A stretch of DNA of 64,000 bases from Sinomonas humi (GTDB lineage Bacteria > Actinomycetota > Actinomycetes > Actinomycetales > Micrococcaceae). Under the pieces are notes generated by a model. That model ran no database searches, was not told the origin of the DNA, and saw only the letters and a program-made list of their open reading frames with translations. Position 1 is the first letter of the stretch; every line of letters starts with the position of its first letter. Location: positions 107,561-171,560 of the forward strand of contig NZ_JTDL01000152.1 of assembly GCF_000802235.1 (NCBI RefSeq), given 5' to 3'. Position numbers and translations under genes: made by a program. Shown piece after piece: positions 18,591 through 27,562 of the stretch.

Positions 18591-19379
18591 CTATCGGCGC
18601 ACGACGGGATTGGAGAGCGTCCCGATCCCCTCGATTTCGACCTCGATGCGGTCGCCCTCCGTGACGAGACCGACCCCGGCCGGCGTTCCGGTCATGATGA
18701 CGTCGCCCGGGAGCAGCGTGAAGGCTTGGGACACAGCGGCGACGAGCTCGCTTACGCCGAAGACCATGTCCGCCGTCGTGCCGTCCTGGACGACCTTTCC
18801 GTTGAGCCGCGTCACGAGAGAAAGGTCCTCGGGGTCGAGCTCCGTCTCGATCCAGGGGCCGAGGGGTGAGGACGTGTCGAAGGACTTGGCACGCGCCCAC
18901 TGGACGTCGGAGCGCTGCTTGTCCCGCGCCGTGAAGTCGTTCCCCACGGTGTAGCCGAAGATCACTTCATGGGCCTTCTCGGCCGGAACGTCCTTGCAGA
19001 TACGACCGATCACGACGCACAGCTCGCCCTCGTACGATACTTCCTCGGTCCACTCGGGGAGGATCACGGGATCGCCCGGACCCACGACGGCGGTGTTGGC
19101 CACGAGGAACATGGCGGGCTCGGTGGGCAGCTCGTTGCCGAGCTCCTTCGCGTGGTCCGCGTAATTTCGGCCGATGCCGACGACCTTGCTCCGAGGGATG
19201 ATGGGCGCCACGAGGCGGACGTCCTCAAGGCGATGGACTTGGCCCGTCGGGGTGATGCCCTGGAAGAAGGGATCACCCTTGATGGCCGCCACCTGTTCGC
19301 TGCCGGGCTCGCCTTGGACGACGCCATAGAGAGGGGTCGAATCTGAGGCACCATCAATGACGAAACGGGCAATACGCAT
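18591..19379 (-). CDS. Fumarylacetoacetate hydrolase family protein
   Basis: A 262-residue FAH-fold hydrolase/isomerase. The metal-binding acids appear as SYEGELCVVIGR (E-x-E) and VGNDFTARD. The family cleaves or isomerises acylpyruvates and oxaloacetate-type compounds; the substrate here is open. The ATG at 19379 is preferred over upstream frames because the conserved MRIARFV starts there, with TAGGGT 7 bases upstream as a -10 box. It lies between the HD/LuxR regulator and gltX, all on the minus strand. Confidence 0.88.
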   Translation of the reverse strand: MRIARFVIDGASDSTPLYGVVQGEPGSEQVAAIKGDPFFQGITPTGQVHRLEDVRLVAPIIPRSKVVGIGRNYADHAKELGNELPTEPAMFLVANTAVVGPGDPVILPEWTEEVSYEGELCVVIGRICKDVPAEKAHEVIFGYTVGNDFTARDKQRSDVQWARAKSFDTSSPLGPWIETELDPEDLSLVTRLNGKVVQDGTTADMVFGVSELVAAVSQAFTLLPGDVIMTGTPAGVGLVTEGDRIEVEIEGIGTLSNPVVRR

Positions 19380-19428
19380 GGCCCCCACCCTATCGCGGGG
19401 CTGGGCGCTCAATGCGGGGAGCCTGACC

Positions 19429-20937
19429 CTAGAGGAGATCGTGTTCGGCGGCAAAGAGAGTGACGGCCGCCCGAGAGGAGACACCAGTCTTGGCGTAGAT
19501 GTGCCTCACGTGGTGGTCAGCCGTGCTCACAGAGATGGTCAGTGCGACGGCCACTTCCTTCTTGGTGGCACCTCTGCAGATGAGACGCAGCACCTCGACT
19601 TCCCTTTCGGTGAGCCCTGCAGCGTGGGCACGCGGACTGAGACCCCTCACACCGGCTGCGGCGAGGACGGCATCTACCGCGTGAGGGTCTAGCTTTGCCG
19701 GAGCGAGTCGAGCGAGCGCATCGGCTGCCTGCTGGGGGGTCATGTCCGCGGGACCGGGGGCACGCACGAAGTTCTCCTGGAATGCGTCGGCGGCGGCGAG
19801 CACCCGTGCCTCCCAGGGGATCTCAGTGCCCGAGGCGCCTCGGTAATAGCCCGAGCCGTCAAGACGCTCGTGGTGCAGGCCCGCAAGTTTCGCGAGTGGC
19901 CGCGCAGTCGGGATGTGCGCAAGAATGCGCTCGCTGAAATATGGATGGAGCCGGAGGCGCTCGTCGTCGAGCGGCTCGAGCGACCCGTCCGCCCTGCTCG
20001 GCATGCCTACGCGTCCAAGATCCTGGACGAGCGCGGTCTGCCGTAAGAGCTCTGGTCGGTCCGGAACGGCCGCTGCTGCAAGATGTGCGACTGCCCGGGA
20101 AAACCCCGCCCGCCGTGGTTCCTTGAGATCGGCGAAGTCGGCGAAGACTGCGAGCACGTCCTCCATTCGCTCGGGCGGTATCTCGGCTAGCGGCAGCGGC
20201 TCCTTCCCAAGGACCGTCTCCCACGCCCTGCCCGTGCCGGCAGCATCCAGCAAGCGCCCAAGCTGGGAAAGTGCGGCGGTCGCAAGCCGGGGATCATAGG
20301 ACTTCCCCGCCCGCTCGCGAAGGGCGGCCTTGAGGGCTTCGACGCCGCCGAGGCGAGAGATCACCTCTATGTCACGGGCGACGGCGACGAGGCGGGCAGC
20401 GAGGGGGATTGCTTCGCCCTTCACCCCGCTGGGAAACCCGCGGCCGTCCCACTGTTCGAAGGCCGCGCCGAGCGCCCTGCGGACGCCGAGCGGAAGGGTG
20501 AGCCTCACCGCGAGCATCTCGGCTGCCTCGCAATGCGCCCGCACTCCAGCCCTCAGTCGCTCAGGTCCTGTTGCCAGGAAGCGTGTTCGAAGCGCGGCCT
20601 TGCGTCCCACAGACAGGCCGCGACCGAGCGCAGGCATCACGGCGCGAAGAAACGTGCCCGGAGTTGCGCCTATGACAGGGGCGATGGCAGCCCGCAATTC
20701 AATGTCATTCCCGGCGATACGTGCTGCCTCGAAAGCGTCGGCAGTGCAGCCGAGAAATCGGAGGAGTGCGGTGTAGTAGGCCTCGCGCGCGACGTCCCTC
20801 TCCGCCCCGACCGCGTCCGCGAGCTCCAGAGTCACGAGGCAGGTTCTGAGCCCCTGCTCGAGCGGTTGCCCCATGCCAAGATCCGTCGCGAGCGACACTG
20901 CGGCGATGAACTCAGCGAGGCGCAGCGGGCCCGTCAT
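19429..20937 (-). CDS. Tandem HD-domain (degenerate HD-GYP) LuxR-type regulator
   Basis: A 502-residue fusion. The C-terminus (440-500, LTEREVEVLRLICRGATKKEVA...VSTADHHVRHIYAKTG) is a LuxR/NarL DNA-binding domain. The N-terminal 430 residues look like two HD-type units: a worn QWDGRGFPSG at 162-171, and a better one with QDLGRVGMP (305-313) and HHERLDGSGYY (355-365). Canonical HD is changed to QD and GYP to GYY, so phosphodiesterase activity is doubtful and ligand sensing more likely. It is divergent from the alpha/beta hydrolase across 95 bases. Confidence 0.82.
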   Translation of the reverse strand: MTGPLRLAEFIAAVSLATDLGMGQPLEQGLRTCLVTLELADAVGAERDVAREAYYTALLRFLGCTADAFEAARIAGNDIELRAAIAPVIGATPGTFLRAVMPALGRGLSVGRKAALRTRFLATGPERLRAGVRAHCEAAEMLAVRLTLPLGVRRALGAAFEQWDGRGFPSGVKGEAIPLAARLVAVARDIEVISRLGGVEALKAALRERAGKSYDPRLATAALSQLGRLLDAAGTGRAWETVLGKEPLPLAEIPPERMEDVLAVFADFADLKEPRRAGFSRAVAHLAAAAVPDRPELLRQTALVQDLGRVGMPSRADGSLEPLDDERLRLHPYFSERILAHIPTARPLAKLAGLHHERLDGSGYYRGASGTEIPWEARVLAAADAFQENFVRAPGPADMTPQQAADALARLAPAKLDPHAVDAVLAAAGVRGLSPRAHAAGLTEREVEVLRLICRGATKKEVAVALTISVSTADHHVRHIYAKTGVSSRAAVTLFAAEHDLL

Positions 20938-21032
20938 GCATCGATCATGAACCGCACTCGTGCCCTAAACCAGCCTCCGAATAGCGCGTTCGCGCGATGT
21001 GGGCGCGGCTCTTCCCGCCGCATCCTGAAGCC

Positions 21033-21827
21033 ATGGAAACCACCCAGCACAGTCGACACCGGGTCATGCTCCTCCCCGGAAGCGTCCTCCCAGCAGCACC
21101 GGCCTACCGGGCGCTCCTCGAGTCTCTCGGCGAGAACGTCGAGGCGGTTGCCAAGGACCTTGAGGTCTACGCTGGCCCAAGACCTCCCGCCGATTACAGC
21201 CTCGACACCGAAATTGCCGGCGTCCTACGCGCTGCCGACGAGCAGGGCTGGGACACCTTCAACCTCGTCGGCTACTCAGGCGGGGGCGCCTCCGCGCTCG
21301 CGTTCGCGGCGCGGCATCCAGCGCGTCTGGAAAGCCTTGCCTTGCTTGAGCCGGCGTGGGCAGGCAACTGGGGGTGGAGCGACCGCCACCGGGAACTGTG
21401 GGAGAAGTACCGAGCGCTCGAGGATTTGGAACCGGCCGAGTTCATGTCCGAATTCGTCAAACTCGGCGTGCGACCGGGCGTAACCGCAGGCCTCCCAGTC
21501 GCTGGAGGACCGGAGCCACCCTGGATGGCGCTGCGGCCCGCCGGAATCCGGGCCTTCCTCGGAACCTTCCGAACCTACGATCTCGACAGGGAAGCGCTGG
21601 CCCGCTTCAGGCAGCCCGTCTACTTTGCCCTGGGCGCCCTCTCGAATCCAGACGACTACGGCGAGATCGCCGAAAGGCTCTCGAACGTGTTCCCGGACTT
21701 CCGGCTTGAGGTCTTCGCTGAACGTCACCACTTCGACCCTCCGCACCGCGTGGAGCCCGAACGCCTCTCCGCTTCACTCCGCCGGCTCTGGTCGGATGCC
21801 GACAGGTCTGCCAAGACCGTGACGTAG
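21033..21827 (+). CDS. Alpha/beta hydrolase
   Basis: A 264-residue hydrolase. The nucleophile elbow GYSGG (80-84, Ser82) and a late histidine in ERHHFDPPHRV are visible. The oxyanion segment is LLPGSVLPA near 13-21. The substrate is unknown. The ATG at 21033 is chosen for CATCCT 6 bases before it and the start of recognisable sequence. It is the natural target of the divergent HD/LuxR regulator (inference). A strong hairpin follows the stop. Confidence 0.85.
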   Translation: METTQHSRHRVMLLPGSVLPAAPAYRALLESLGENVEAVAKDLEVYAGPRPPADYSLDTEIAGVLRAADEQGWDTFNLVGYSGGGASALAFAARHPARLESLALLEPAWAGNWGWSDRHRELWEKYRALEDLEPAEFMSEFVKLGVRPGVTAGLPVAGGPEPPWMALRPAGIRAFLGTFRTYDLDREALARFRQPVYFALGALSNPDDYGEIAERLSNVFPDFRLEVFAERHHFDPPHRVEPERLSASLRRLWSDADRSAKTVT

Positions 21828-21844
21828 CGTCAGCGCGAACGCAC

Positions 21845-21882
21845 GACGGCGCGTCCCCGCCGAGTGCGGGGAACGCGCCGTC
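21845..21882. terminator. Bidirectional hairpin terminator
   Basis: GACGGCGCGT-CCCCGC pairs with GCGGGG-ACGCGCCGTC around a short loop with one unpaired A. It lies between the convergent alpha/beta hydrolase and ilvE. No long U-tract is present. Confidence 0.7.
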
Positions 21883-21936
21883 ATGGGATTTGGCGGTGGT
21901 GCGGTTCTCGTCCTGCTTCTAAAGGTGCACCTGTGC

Positions 21937-23049
21937 TCAGGCGAGCCGGGTGAGCCAGCCGTGGAAGTCCTCGACCGCCCCCGTCTGGATCCCAAGAAGC
22001 TGCTCCCGGATGCTCATCGCGACAGACTCCGGGCCGGGCTCGGGTGAAACGAGGGAGCCCTCCGCCGTCTTGAGCTCGCCAATAGGCGTGATGACGGCAG
22101 CGGTCCCGCACGCGAACACCTCTGCGAGGGTCCCGTCGGCGACGGACGCACGCCATTCGTCGATCGTGATCTTGCGCTCCTCGACGGAGAGACCTCGGTC
22201 TGACGCAAGCTGGAGGACCGAGTCACGGGTCACGCCGTGGAGGATGTTGCCGTTGAGGGCGGGAGTGACGACGCGGCCGTCAGTGAACACGAAGAAGATG
22301 TTCATCCCTCCGAGCTCCTCGACAGCGTTGTCGTTGTACGGGTCGAGGAAGAGCACCTGCTTGCAGCCGTGGGCTTCGGCCTCTAGCTGGGCAGCGAGCG
22401 ACGCCGCGTAGTTGCCCCCGCACTTCGCCTCACCGGTGCCGCCGTGGCCCGCACGGGCGTAGTGCTCCGACAGCCAGATCGAAACGGGCTTGAGCGCACC
22501 GCCGAAGTAGTTCCCGGCCGGCGAGGCGATGACGCGGTACGAGACTTCGCGCGCGGGCCGGACCCCCAGGAACGCCTCGGTCGCGATCATGAACGGGCGC
22601 AGGTACAGCGCCTCGCCCTCGCCGTTGGGCACCCATTCCCTGTCCACGGAGACAAGCTGGCGAAGCGACTCGACGAACAGCTCCGGCGGAAGCTCTGGCA
22701 GCGCGAGGCGCTTGGCGGAGCGGTTGAACCGGTGGGCGTTGGCCTCGGGACGGAAGGTCCATACGCTCCCGTCGGCGTGACGGTAGGCCTTGAGCCCCTC
22801 GAAGATCTCCTGACCGTAGTGGAGGACGGCTGCGGCAGGATCCATGGCGATCGGACCATAGGGCTCGATGCGTGCCTGGTGCCATCCACCCCGGCCCTCG
22901 GCGTCAATCGTCCAGTCGATCACGGCAGTGTGGTCGGTGAAGTAGTTGCCGAAACCCGGATCCTCAAGGATCGCGGCGCGCCGCTCCGCAGTCGTCGGGT
23001 TGTCGGTGAGCCGCTGCGCGAAGTCGACGCCGACGGCGTTCTGAGTCAT
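21937..23049 (-). CDS. ilvE: Branched-chain amino acid aminotransferase
   Basis: A 370-residue fold-type IV PLP transaminase performing the last step of Ile, Leu and Val synthesis. The PLP lysine lies in GEAKCGGNYAAS; FLDPYNDNAVEELGGMNIFFV and the LTSGTVAEVFACGTAAVI-type phosphate loop are present. The length fits BCAT of the long actinobacterial type. The ATG at 23049 has a GGAGGAAC ribosome site. It follows leuB after 100 bases on the same strand; a small hairpin (TGCGCC/GGCGCA) lies in that gap. Confidence 0.96.
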   Translation of the reverse strand: MTQNAVGVDFAQRLTDNPTTAERRAAILEDPGFGNYFTDHTAVIDWTIDAEGRGGWHQARIEPYGPIAMDPAAAVLHYGQEIFEGLKAYRHADGSVWTFRPEANAHRFNRSAKRLALPELPPELFVESLRQLVSVDREWVPNGEGEALYLRPFMIATEAFLGVRPAREVSYRVIASPAGNYFGGALKPVSIWLSEHYARAGHGGTGEAKCGGNYAASLAAQLEAEAHGCKQVLFLDPYNDNAVEELGGMNIFFVFTDGRVVTPALNGNILHGVTRDSVLQLASDRGLSVEERKITIDEWRASVADGTLAEVFACGTAAVITPIGELKTAEGSLVSPEPGPESVAMSIREQLLGIQTGAVEDFHGWLTRLA

Positions 23050-23149
23050 GGTTCCTCCACATCGTCTTGCGCCCCGCTTGGCGCATCCATCCCCCGGCGC
23101 ATGCCCCAAGGACGAGGCCCCTGGGCAGTCAGTGCCTACAGCTTACGCC

Positions 23150-24202
23150 TCAGACTCGGGCCGCAATCGCGTCGCCGATCTCCGTCGTCGTGCGCTTCTC
23201 CCCCGGTGTTCGCGACTCAACGTCGGCTCGCACGGCGGCCTCGATGCGCGCCGCCGCTTCGCCCTGCCCCACGTGGTCTAGCAGGAGCGCGGCCGAGAGG
23301 ATCGCGGCGGTCGGATCCGCCTTCTCCTGGCCAGCGATGTCCGGGGCCGAGCCGTGAACCGGCTCGAACATCGAAGGTGCCGTGCCGTCGAGGTTGATGT
23401 TCCCGGACGCGGCGAGGCCGATTCCGCCCGTGACTGCCCCGGCGAGGTCGGTGAGGATGTCGCCGAAGAGGTTGTCCGTGACGATGACATCGAAGCGGGC
23501 CGGATCGGTCACGAGGAAGATCGTAGCGGCGTCGACGTGGAGGTAGTCGTGCTCCACCTCGGGGAACTCGGCGGCGACGGCCTCGACGGTCCGCTTCCAC
23601 AGGTGGCCCGCGTGGACGAGGACGTTGTGCTTGTGCACGAGGGTGACCTTCTTGCGGGCACGCAGGGACGCCCGGCGGAACGCGTCTCGAACCACGCGCT
23701 CAACACCGTAGGCCGTATTCACCGAAACCTCGGTCGCGATCTCATGCGGAGTGCCCGTGCGCATGGATCCTCCGTTGCCCACGTACGGGCCCTCGGTGCC
23801 TTCGCGCACCACGACGAAGTCGATCTCGCCGGGCGCCGCAAGGGGACTGCCGACGCCCGCATACAGGCGGGACGGGCGGAGGTTGACGCACTGGTCGAGG
23901 GTGAAGCGCAGCTTGAGGAGCAGTTCGCGCTCGATGAGCCCTGAAGGAATGCGCTTGTCGCCTGGGGCTGCACCGATCGCACCGAACAGGATCGCGTCCC
24001 GGCCGCGGATATCCTCCAGTACGTCGGCCGGAAGGGTCTCCCCCGTGGAGAGCCAGTGCTGGGCACCGAGGCTGTAGTGAGTCTCCTTGACCTCGACACC
24101 GGTCCCTTCGAGGGCCCGGTGGAGGACCTTGAGGGCCTCCGCCGTCACCTCGGGTCCGATGCCGTCGCCGGGGATCACTGCGAGATCGAGAGTCTGCGTC
24201 AT
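23150..24202 (-). CDS. leuB: 3-isopropylmalate dehydrogenase
   Basis: A 350-residue NAD-dependent oxidative decarboxylase of leucine synthesis. It starts [13 protein letters not shown] and contains RSSRLYAG-type RPSRLYAGV, the substrate region [14 protein letters not shown] and [15 protein letters not shown]. The ATG at 24202 is favoured by TACCGT exactly 6 bases upstream (24209-24214 complement). Upstream at 24244-24258 lies a sequence resembling the ltbR/leuC operator, so co-regulation with leuCD is likely. Confidence 0.96.
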   Translation of the reverse strand: MTQTLDLAVIPGDGIGPEVTAEALKVLHRALEGTGVEVKETHYSLGAQHWLSTGETLPADVLEDIRGRDAILFGAIGAAPGDKRIPSGLIERELLLKLRFTLDQCVNLRPSRLYAGVGSPLAAPGEIDFVVVREGTEGPYVGNGGSMRTGTPHEIATEVSVNTAYGVERVVRDAFRRASLRARKKVTLVHKHNVLVHAGHLWKRTVEAVAAEFPEVEHDYLHVDAATIFLVTDPARFDVIVTDNLFGDILTDLAGAVTGGIGLAASGNINLDGTAPSMFEPVHGSAPDIAGQEKADPTAAILSAALLLDHVGQGEAAARIEAAVRADVESRTPGEKRTTTEIGDAIAARV

Positions 24203-24243
24203 GCTCCCACGGTAGGAAGACCATCCACATCTTGAACAACTCG

Positions 24244-24258
24244 TCTCAGATAACAAGA
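24244..24258. promoter_or_regulatory. Candidate LtbR operator upstream of leuB
   Basis: TCTCAGATAACAAGA shares 11 of 15 positions with the perfect palindrome TCTCAGATGGTGAGA between leuC and ltbR, including the block TCTCAGAT. It lies about 30 bases upstream of the inferred leuB -10 box, just beyond the -35 region. Its left half is perfect and its right half degenerate. Confidence 0.5.
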
Positions 24259-24268
24259 TGGCGAGGGG

Positions 24269-25003
24269 TCAGAAGGCCGCCAAGAAGTCCGCGAATCCTC
24301 CCCGTGACCGCCCGCGGAGCCGGCCCGACGTGAGCACGCGCGCACCGTCGCTGGCTCGGACGTTCATTCCCAATTCCCTAGCCCTTTGGGCGAGCGCGGC
24401 ATCTTCGCCGGCGGGAACCTCCGGGAACCCTCCCGCGGCCAGATACGCGCTGGCACGAATGCCGAGATTCGCGCCGAAGACATGCCCGTGCCCGTCGGCG
24501 AGCTCATGGACCGCGAGCCAGGCCGCAAGACGATCGGGGGCCACGTCCTCGGGGTCTGGGATCACGGTGCCGAGCACGAGGTCGATCCCCGCGTCTGCAA
24601 GGTCCAGCTGGTGCAGGAGCCACCAGTCGGGGACGGCGCTGTCGGCATCGGTGGAGGCGATCCACACCTTCTCCGGGGGCATTGCCGTGAGCGCGAGCGC
24701 CTCCTTCACCCCTGCCGCCCGGGCGGCCCCTGCACCGCCCGCCTCCAGCCGGACCCCGCGGACCGCGGGCCATCGGGAGACCACCTGTTCCGAGCCGTCC
24801 CGGCAGCAGTCGAGCGCTACCACGACAGCCGCCCTGACCCGGGGCTGCGCAACCGCGAGCCGCCGGAGGGACGCATCGACCGAGGCGAGGCAACGCGGGA
24901 GCAGCTCCTCTTCGTCCTTCGCAGGGATGACGACGACGACCTCTCGGATGCCTGTCGGCTCAGCTCCCGGGAGGTACTCAAGCGGCGGGAGGCGAGGCGT
25001 CAC
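24269..25003 (-). CDS. Family 2 glycosyltransferase
   Basis: A 244-residue GT-A glycosyltransferase. It opens with VVVVIPAKDEEELLPRCLASV, has the nucleotide-sugar DAD (119-121, STDADS) and the acceptor-site acid in PAGEDAALAQRA. There is no membrane segment. The GTG at 25003 overlaps the stop of the PIG-L/methyltransferase gene (GTGA) and replaces a non-conserved upstream extension. It is the third gene of an overlapping trio; the sugar donor and acceptor are unknown. Confidence 0.87.
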   Translation of the reverse strand: MTPRLPPLEYLPGAEPTGIREVVVVIPAKDEEELLPRCLASVDASLRRLAVAQPRVRAAVVVALDCCRDGSEQVVSRWPAVRGVRLEAGGAGAARAAGVKEALALTAMPPEKVWIASTDADSAVPDWWLLHQLDLADAGIDLVLGTVIPDPEDVAPDRLAAWLAVHELADGHGHVFGANLGIRASAYLAAGGFPEVPAGEDAALAQRARELGMNVRASDGARVLTSGRLRGRSRGGFADFLAAF

Positions 25004-26382
25004 GCGATGCCCTCGCGACGCGCGACGGAGACGGCGGGCGGCCTGACGAAGACATCGAGCACAAAATCCTCTTCCTCGTGGTGGGCGAGCAACGCGAGAC
25101 CAGGCTCGGAACGCAGACGCGCGTGCACGGCCGCTCCCGTGAGCGTCCAGCCCTCGATTGGGCCGAGCCAATGGCAGGCGACGAGAGCGCCGCCGTCGTC
25201 GAGGCACGCGAGGCAGTGCCGGACGACGTCGTCGAACTCTTCATGGGAGAAGTAGTACCCGACTTCGGACATGACGATCAGGTCGAAACGTCCCTCCGGC
25301 CACTCGGCAGGAAGCCGACGCCGTTCCCACGCGATGGCTGCGGCGGTGGGCATGCGGGCGGCGGCGAGGTCGAGCGCGCGCTGGCTCACGTCCGTCGCGA
25401 CGACTGCGTCCGCCCGCTCGGCAAGTTCGCCGGTGAGGACGCCGATCGAGCAACCCATCTCGAGCACCCGTCGGTATCGCGGGGACGGCAACGAGGCGAG
25501 GGTGAGGGCCCGCTTGCGTGCCTCGTACCAGCTCGACTCGAACTGCCATGGGTCCGGGTCCGAGCCGTGGAGCTCGTCGAACACTGCACGAGCATCGCGG
25601 GCAGTGCCGACGTCAGGCGGCGGTGTCACGAAGAAGAACTCCGCCTCGCGGTCGAAATGCTCCTGCATCCCTGGGCTGAGGAGCGCTTCGTCGCCAGGCA
25701 GCTCCGAGAGCGGGCCCGTCTGGCTCGCATGCGCGGCAAGGGCAGCTGCCTTCCTCGATCTGAGGTCCGGGTCGAGGCGGAAGCGGCGCCCTCGGTCCCA
25801 CGGGGCGTCCCCACAGCCGGGTGTCCCCCAGTGCCAAAGCCAAATCGGGTACTCGAGCAGCAGCGCCCGGGCTTCCTTGGCGACGCGCGCCGCAATCTCC
25901 CCGGCGGCGTCGTGATCCGTGTGGCCGTCGCGGCGCCAAGGCGCGGCGAGGACGACGGCGGGGACCTGGCCCTCGCGTTCCCTCAGCACCGTGCGCAACA
26001 CTCGGGCGAGCGTGTTCGAGTTCTCCGCGACGCTTCCGTCCGGGATGCCGGCACAGTGGATCCGAGCACCGGGGGCGAGGAGCCGGACGGCGTCCTCCAC
26101 TTCGCGTCGGCGGAGGGCTGCAAGCTTCGAAGGCGAGTGCGTGGGCGAGCCGGGATGGGAGCCCTCGCCATCGGTGGCGATGACGACGTCGACGGGCCAG
26201 CCACGGCGGCCGGCTTCGGCGATCAGCCCTCCCGCTCCGAGCGTCTCATCGTCCGGATGGGCCGCGAGGACGACGAGACGTCCGTGGGCCCTGAGGTCGA
26301 GGTCGGGCGCGTCCCGGGTGATCGTGTCGCCGCGCCACTCGGACTCCGGGGTACTCGCATCGTGATGGCTGAAGGTCACCAT
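25000..26382 (-). CDS. PIG-L deacetylase / class I SAM methyltransferase fusion
   Basis: A 460-residue bifunctional protein. The N-terminal half is a zinc LmbE/PIG-L N-deacetylase: HPDDE at 42-46 and the second zinc histidine region GHTDHDAAG at 153-161. From about 275 follows a NodS-like SAM methyltransferase with motif I VLEMGCSIG (306-314), acidic ATDVSQRAL and the motif IV region FDLIVMSEVGYYF. Such a protein could deacetylate an N-acetylated sugar and methylate the product. It overlaps the genes on both sides (7 and 4 bases). Confidence 0.9.
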   Translation of the reverse strand: MVTFSHHDASTPESEWRGDTITRDAPDLDLRAHGRLVVLAAHPDDETLGAGGLIAEAGRRGWPVDVVIATDGEGSHPGSPTHSPSKLAALRRREVEDAVRLLAPGARIHCAGIPDGSVAENSNTLARVLRTVLREREGQVPAVVLAAPWRRDGHTDHDAAGEIAARVAKEARALLLEYPIWLWHWGTPGCGDAPWDRGRRFRLDPDLRSRKAAALAAHASQTGPLSELPGDEALLSPGMQEHFDREAEFFFVTPPPDVGTARDARAVFDELHGSDPDPWQFESSWYEARKRALTLASLPSPRYRRVLEMGCSIGVLTGELAERADAVVATDVSQRALDLAAARMPTAAAIAWERRRLPAEWPEGRFDLIVMSEVGYYFSHEEFDDVVRHCLACLDDGGALVACHWLGPIEGWTLTGAAVHARLRSEPGLALLAHHEEEDFVLDVFVRPPAVSVARREGIA

Positions 26383-27464
26383 GGCATCGTCCCTGCCGCG
26401 AGAAGCGATCGGCCAAGTGTGGCAGCGTCGCGTTCGGCGTGATGCTGGCGCACGTAGAGGCGCAGGTCAGCCACGCGCTGGGCATGCTCGGCGTCGAACG
26501 CAAGCGGAGCTGGTCCGAGCGCGTGGTCGACTGTTCTGAGGACCTGCTCGACGGCGTCCGCGACGACCCCGCGGACGCGCAGGGCGAGCAGCGCGCCGCA
26601 GTCTGCCTCCGCGCGTCCGGCATCGACGTCGTCGGCCGCTTCGGCGAGCACCGCACGGGCAGCACCGAGAGCAAGGTCGGCAGCGCCAAGCTGCATGAGG
26701 CCGATCTGGTCGGGCTCCCGCGACGTGTACCCCGACCACAGCCGCCGGGCTACACCGAGAGCTCCCCCGTACCAGACTGCGGCGACGCCCATGCCGCCCC
26801 ACGCAAAGCCGGCCCGCTCGAGGTACCAGCCGTCGTCGCCCACTGGGACGGCTGGGACGTCGTCGAAGCGTACCGGCGTGCTCACAATGCCCCGGAGCCC
26901 GTGCGGGGACCACTCGGAGGACTCGCTCGTGACCCCGGGGGCCTGAAGCCGCACCGCGAAGGCCCGCCGGTTCGAAGCACCCGTGTAAGCAGTCACGACC
27001 GCATGGCTCACCTCGGCGGCAAGGGAGCACCATGGCTTCACGCCGTCGAGCCGCCAGCCGTCTGCGGTCTCACGCGCTTCGAGACGGGCGTCTTTGCCCT
27101 CCGCCGCGAAGACCCCCCACGTCGTGCCCTCTTCGGGCCGTGGACGCCCGGCTTGGTGCAGGATCGCAAGCGCGTCGAGATGGGGCTCGACCGCTCGCGC
27201 GACCGCGAGGTCAGCGGCCCCGAGATTCGCGAGGATCTCCCAGAGTCCAAGCGTGCTCCCCTCTCCCGGCCAGGGAGCCTGCCGCCCGACCTCAGCTGCG
27301 AGGCTGAGCCCGGCTCGCGGCCAGTCATCGGAAAGCTTCCGTGCCTTGCATCCGAGCTCTCGGGCCCTCACGGCGAGTTCGTCGAGGTCGAACGCCTCGT
27401 GCCGCCGCGCCGCCACAGGAGCGCGGAGGCGCACAGGCAGGGATCTCTCCTTCGGTTCGTCCAT
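26376..27464 (-). CDS. Acyl-CoA dehydrogenase-like protein
   Basis: A 362-residue protein with the acyl-CoA dehydrogenase order: N-terminal helical domain, middle beta domain (WGVFAAEGKDARLEARETADGW... then GVKPWCSLA) and C-terminal helical bundle (from about 240). It is shorter and more divergent than fatty-acid enzymes; the usual catalytic Glu is not identified. The ATG at 27464 is preferred because TAACGT lies 7 bases upstream and there is no Shine-Dalgarno. First gene of the trio, it overlaps the PIG-L fusion. It may act on a carrier-bound or sugar-linked substrate (inference). Confidence 0.8.
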   Translation of the reverse strand: MDEPKERSLPVRLRAPVAARRHEAFDLDELAVRARELGCKARKLSDDWPRAGLSLAAEVGRQAPWPGEGSTLGLWEILANLGAADLAVARAVEPHLDALAILHQAGRPRPEEGTTWGVFAAEGKDARLEARETADGWRLDGVKPWCSLAAEVSHAVVTAYTGASNRRAFAVRLQAPGVTSESSEWSPHGLRGIVSTPVRFDDVPAVPVGDDGWYLERAGFAWGGMGVAAVWYGGALGVARRLWSGYTSREPDQIGLMQLGAADLALGAARAVLAEAADDVDAGRAEADCGALLALRVRGVVADAVEQVLRTVDHALGPAPLAFDAEHAQRVADLRLYVRQHHAERDAATLGRSLLAAGTMPW

Positions 27465-27562
27465 GGAGGCCACGTTACCGGGGGCAGCATCACTGCGAGC
27501 GAGGCGGGAATCAGACCTTGGCCTGATGCACACGCCGGTGAGCGCGTCTAGGCTCAAGAATC

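Noticed and set aside
24203..24268. T-box or riboswitch control upstream of leuB, ilv genes or metG
   Set aside because: No T-box consensus, S-box or other conserved riboswitch core could be found; the visible controls are operator-like repeats and the ilvB attenuator.
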